Positions 13,243-15,447 of a stretch of 15,447 nt of DNA are shown here, piece after piece. The stretch covers positions 1-15,447 of the forward strand of contig CAXBIS010000037.1 of the NCBI GenBank assembly GCA_963975885.1, written 5' to 3'. The notes beneath the pieces were generated by a model. The model was not told the origin of the DNA. It saw only the letters and a list, made by a program, of their open reading frames with translations, and made no database searches. Positions within the stretch are counted from its first letter, which is position 1; every line of letters starts with the position of its first letter. The translations under genes were made by a program, and so were the position numbers. The DNA comes from Pseudazoarcus sp963975885. Its GTDB lineage: Bacteria > Pseudomonadota > Gammaproteobacteria > Burkholderiales > Rhodocyclaceae.

Positions 13243-13265
13243 ATAAAGACAGAAGGCGGATTATT

Positions 13266-15365
13266 GTGGCTCGCAAGACTCCCATTGAGCGCTATCGCAA
13301 CATTGGCATCTCGGCGCACATCGACGCCGGCAAAACGACGACGACCGAGCGCATCCTTTTCTACACTGGCGTAAGCCACAAGGTGGGCGAGGTTCACGAC
13401 GGTGCTGCGACCATGGACTGGATGGAGCAGGAGCAGGAGCGTGGCATCACCATCACCTCCGCCGCGACGACCTGCTTCTGGAAAGGCATGGATCAGCAGT
13501 TCCCGGAGCATCGTTTCAACATCATCGATACCCCGGGGCACGTCGACTTCACGATTGAGGTCGAACGCTCGATGCGCGTGCTCGACGGTGCGTGCATGGT
13601 GTATTGCGCGGTGGGTGGTGTGCAGCCGCAGTCCGAGACGGTGTGGCGTCAGGCGACCAAGTACAAGGTGCCGCGTCTTGCCTTCGTGAACAAGATGGAC
13701 CGCCAGGGGGCGAACTTCTTCAAGGTCGTCGAGCAGATGAAGGTTCGCCTGAAGGCCAGTCCGGTCCCGATCGTGATTCCGATCGGTGCAGAGGAAGGCT
13801 TCCGCGGTGTGGTCGATCTGCTCAAGATGAAGGCGGTCATCTGGGATGAGGCCTCGCTGGGCATGAGCTTCAACTACGAGGGGATTCCGGCGGAGCTGCA
13901 GGCCGAGGCGGAGAAGTGGCGCGAGCACATGGTCGAGGCCGCGGCCGAAGCCTCCGAGGATCTCATGAACGAGTACCTCGAGAATGGCGAGCTGTCCGAA
14001 GAGAAGATTGTCCAGGGGCTGCGTATGCGTACCATCGCCTGCGAGATTCAGCCGATGCTGTGCGGTACGGCCTTCAAGAACAAGGGTGTGCAGCGCATGC
14101 TCGATGCCGTCATCGAGCTGCTGCCCTCGCCGATCGATATTCCGCCGGTCGCCGGCATCGATGACGACGAGAAGCCGGTCGAGCGCCGCGCGGACGACAG
14201 CGAGAAGTTCTCGGCGCTTGCGTTCAAGCTGATGAGCGACCCGTTCGTCGGTCAGCTGACCTTCATTCGCGTCTATTCCGGTGTGCTCGAGGCGGGCGCG
14301 ACGGTGCTCAACTCGATCAAGAACAAGAAGGAGCGCATTGGCCGCATCCTGCAGATGCACGCCAACGAGCGTGCAGAAGTCAAGGAAGTGCTGGCCGGCG
14401 ACATCGCCGCCTGCGTCGGCCTCAAGGAAGTGACGACCGGCGAGACGCTGTGCGATCCGTCCGCGCCGATCATCCTCGAGCGCATGATCTTCCCGGATCC
14501 GGTGATTCACGTCGCCGTCGAGCCCAAGACCAAGAGCGACCAGGAGAAGATGGGTCTGGCGCTCTCGCGTCTGGCGCAGGAGGATCCGTCCTTCCGCGTG
14601 CGTACCGACGAAGAGTCGGGGCAGACCATCATCTCGGGTATGGGCGAGTTGCACCTCGAGATTCTCGTTGATCGCATGAAGCGCGAGTTCAACGTCGAGG
14701 CCAACGTCGGTGCGCCGCAGGTGGCTTACCGCGAAGCCGTGCGCAAGGCCGTCGATCAGGAAGGCAAGTTCGTCAAGCAGTCCGGTGGTCGCGGTCAGTA
14801 TGGCCACGTGTGGATCAAGCTCGAGCCGAACGAGGCCGGCAAGGGTTACGAATTCGTCGATGCCATCAAGGGCGGCGTGGTTCCGCGCGAGTACATCCCG
14901 GCGGTCGACAAGGGTTTGCAGGATACGCTGTCCAGTGGCGTTCTCGCCGGCTTCCCGGTGGTCGATGTGAAGGTCACCCTGTTCGACGGCTCCTACCATG
15001 ATGTGGACTCGAACGAGAACGCATTCCGCATGGCTGCATCGATGGCCTTCAAGGATGCGATGCGCAAGGCCAGTCCGGTGCTGCTCGAGCCGATGATGGC
15101 GGTCATCGTCGAGACGCCCGAGGAGTACATGGGCAACGTCATGGGCGACCTGTCCGGGCGTCGCGGCATCGTTCAGGGTATGGATGATGTGCCCGGCGGC
15201 ATGAAAGAGATCAGGTCCGAGGTGCCGCTGGCCGAAATGTTCGGCTATGCGACCCAGCTGCGCTCGCTTTCGCAAGGTCGCGCGACCTATTCGATGGAGT
15301 TCAAGCACTACTCCGAAGCGCCGAAGAACGTCGCCGAAGCGGTGATCAACAATCGTACGAAATAA
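13266..15365 (+). CDS. fusA: Elongation factor G (GTG start)
   Basis: 699 residues (704 in E. coli). EF-G is the GTPase that drives translocation and, with RRF, ribosome recycling. G-domain motifs: AHIDAGKT 17-24 (G1/P-loop), RGITITSA 59-66 (G2/switch I), DTPGH 88-92 with catalytic H92 (G3), NKMD 142-145 (G4). Further on are the domain II segment FSALAFKLMSDPFVGQLTF, domain III GMGELHLEILVDRMKREF, domain IV SGGRGQYGHV, and domain V AEMFGYATQLRSLSQGRA. The start is GTG 13266, giving MARKTPIERYRNIG as in homologues, with AAGGCGG 13253-13259 6 nt away. Open frame extends upstream to 13209 without a Shine-Dalgarno. tuf follows after 27 nt. Confidence 0.98.
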   Translation: MARKTPIERYRNIGISAHIDAGKTTTTERILFYTGVSHKVGEVHDGAATMDWMEQEQERGITITSAATTCFWKGMDQQFPEHRFNIIDTPGHVDFTIEVERSMRVLDGACMVYCAVGGVQPQSETVWRQATKYKVPRLAFVNKMDRQGANFFKVVEQMKVRLKASPVPIVIPIGAEEGFRGVVDLLKMKAVIWDEASLGMSFNYEGIPAELQAEAEKWREHMVEAAAEASEDLMNEYLENGELSEEKIVQGLRMRTIACEIQPMLCGTAFKNKGVQRMLDAVIELLPSPIDIPPVAGIDDDEKPVERRADDSEKFSALAFKLMSDPFVGQLTFIRVYSGVLEAGATVLNSIKNKKERIGRILQMHANERAEVKEVLAGDIAACVGLKEVTTGETLCDPSAPIILERMIFPDPVIHVAVEPKTKSDQEKMGLALSRLAQEDPSFRVRTDEESGQTIISGMGELHLEILVDRMKREFNVEANVGAPQVAYREAVRKAVDQEGKFVKQSGGRGQYGHVWIKLEPNEAGKGYEFVDAIKGGVVPREYIPAVDKGLQDTLSSGVLAGFPVVDVKVTLFDGSYHDVDSNENAFRMAASMAFKDAMRKASPVLLEPMMAVIVETPEEYMGNVMGDLSGRRGIVQGMDDVPGGMKEIRSEVPLAEMFGYATQLRSLSQGRATYSMEFKHYSEAPKNVAEAVINNRTK

Positions 15366-15392
15366 GCTCTGTTATCAGGAGAGGAATGAATA

Positions 15393-15447
15393 ATGGCTAA
15401 AGGCAAGTTTGAACGGACGAAGCCGCACGTGAACGTAGGCACGATTG
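15393..15447 (+). CDS. tuf: Elongation factor Tu, 5' end (partial, downstream copy)
   Basis: The first 18 codons, MAKGKFERTKPHVNVGTI, are the invariant EF-Tu N-terminus leading to the first beta strand before the P-loop. The window ends inside the gene. The start is ATG 15393, with an AGGAGAGGA tract at 15377-15385 as a strong ribosome-binding site. It lies 27 nt after fusA, so it is the last visible gene of the str operon. It is the second tuf copy; the other ends at position 59. Confidence 0.96.
   Translation, partial: MAKGKFERTKPHVNVGTI

Overview
This is a bacterial core housekeeping locus, read entirely on the + strand: tuf(3' end) - tRNA-Trp - secE - nusG - rplK - rplA - rplJ - rplL - rpoB - rpoC - rpsL - rpsG - fusA - tuf(5' start). 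The high GC content, the gene order with one tuf copy on each side, and the protein sequences (for example the 1376-residue RpoB with an E. coli-like rifampicin region) suggest a betaproteobacterium. My best guess is the Rhodocyclales (Azoarcus/Thauera-like). That placement is inference from memory of homologues, not a search.

Layout. Positions 1-222 hold the last codons of one tuf gene, a GC-rich stem-loop and a complete tRNA-Trp. Positions 223-1106 hold secE and nusG, 2 nt apart. A structured 101-nt spacer leads to rplK-rplA (1208-2337, also 2 nt apart). The longest gene-free stretch (2338-2611) is densely foldable and matches the place and shape expected of the L10(L12) autoregulatory leader. 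It leads into rplJ, which starts with TTG, and then rplL. A 12-bp terminator-like hairpin with a T-rich tail (3593-3634) separates rplL from rpoB, as the known rplL-rpoB attenuator does. rpoB and rpoC fill 3726-12148. A near-consensus sigma-70 promoter (TTGACG, 17 nt, TAAAAT) overlaps the rpoC stop codon and should drive rpsL-rpsG-fusA-tuf. Its leader carries two hairpins, one of them a perfect 15-bp stem.

How the genes work together. secE supplies a subunit of the SecYEG translocon. nusG couples RNA polymerase to the ribosome and to Rho. rplK, rplA, rplJ and rplL build the L1 stalk and the L11/L10/L12 factor-binding stalk of the 50S subunit. rpoB and rpoC encode the catalytic core of RNA polymerase. 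rpsL and rpsG are 30S proteins, and fusA and tuf are elongation factors that act at the stalk. tRNA-Trp adds a decoding component. The locus ties synthesis of RNA polymerase to synthesis of the ribosome.

No mobile element, CRISPR array, defence gene or unknown protein gene is visible. I do not see a previously undescribed system here. The observations worth a second look are regulatory: the rpoC-rpsL promoter and leader, the L10 leader, a GC-rich hairpin repeated after tuf and nusG, and the shift of intergenic space from rpsL-rpsG to rpsG-fusA.
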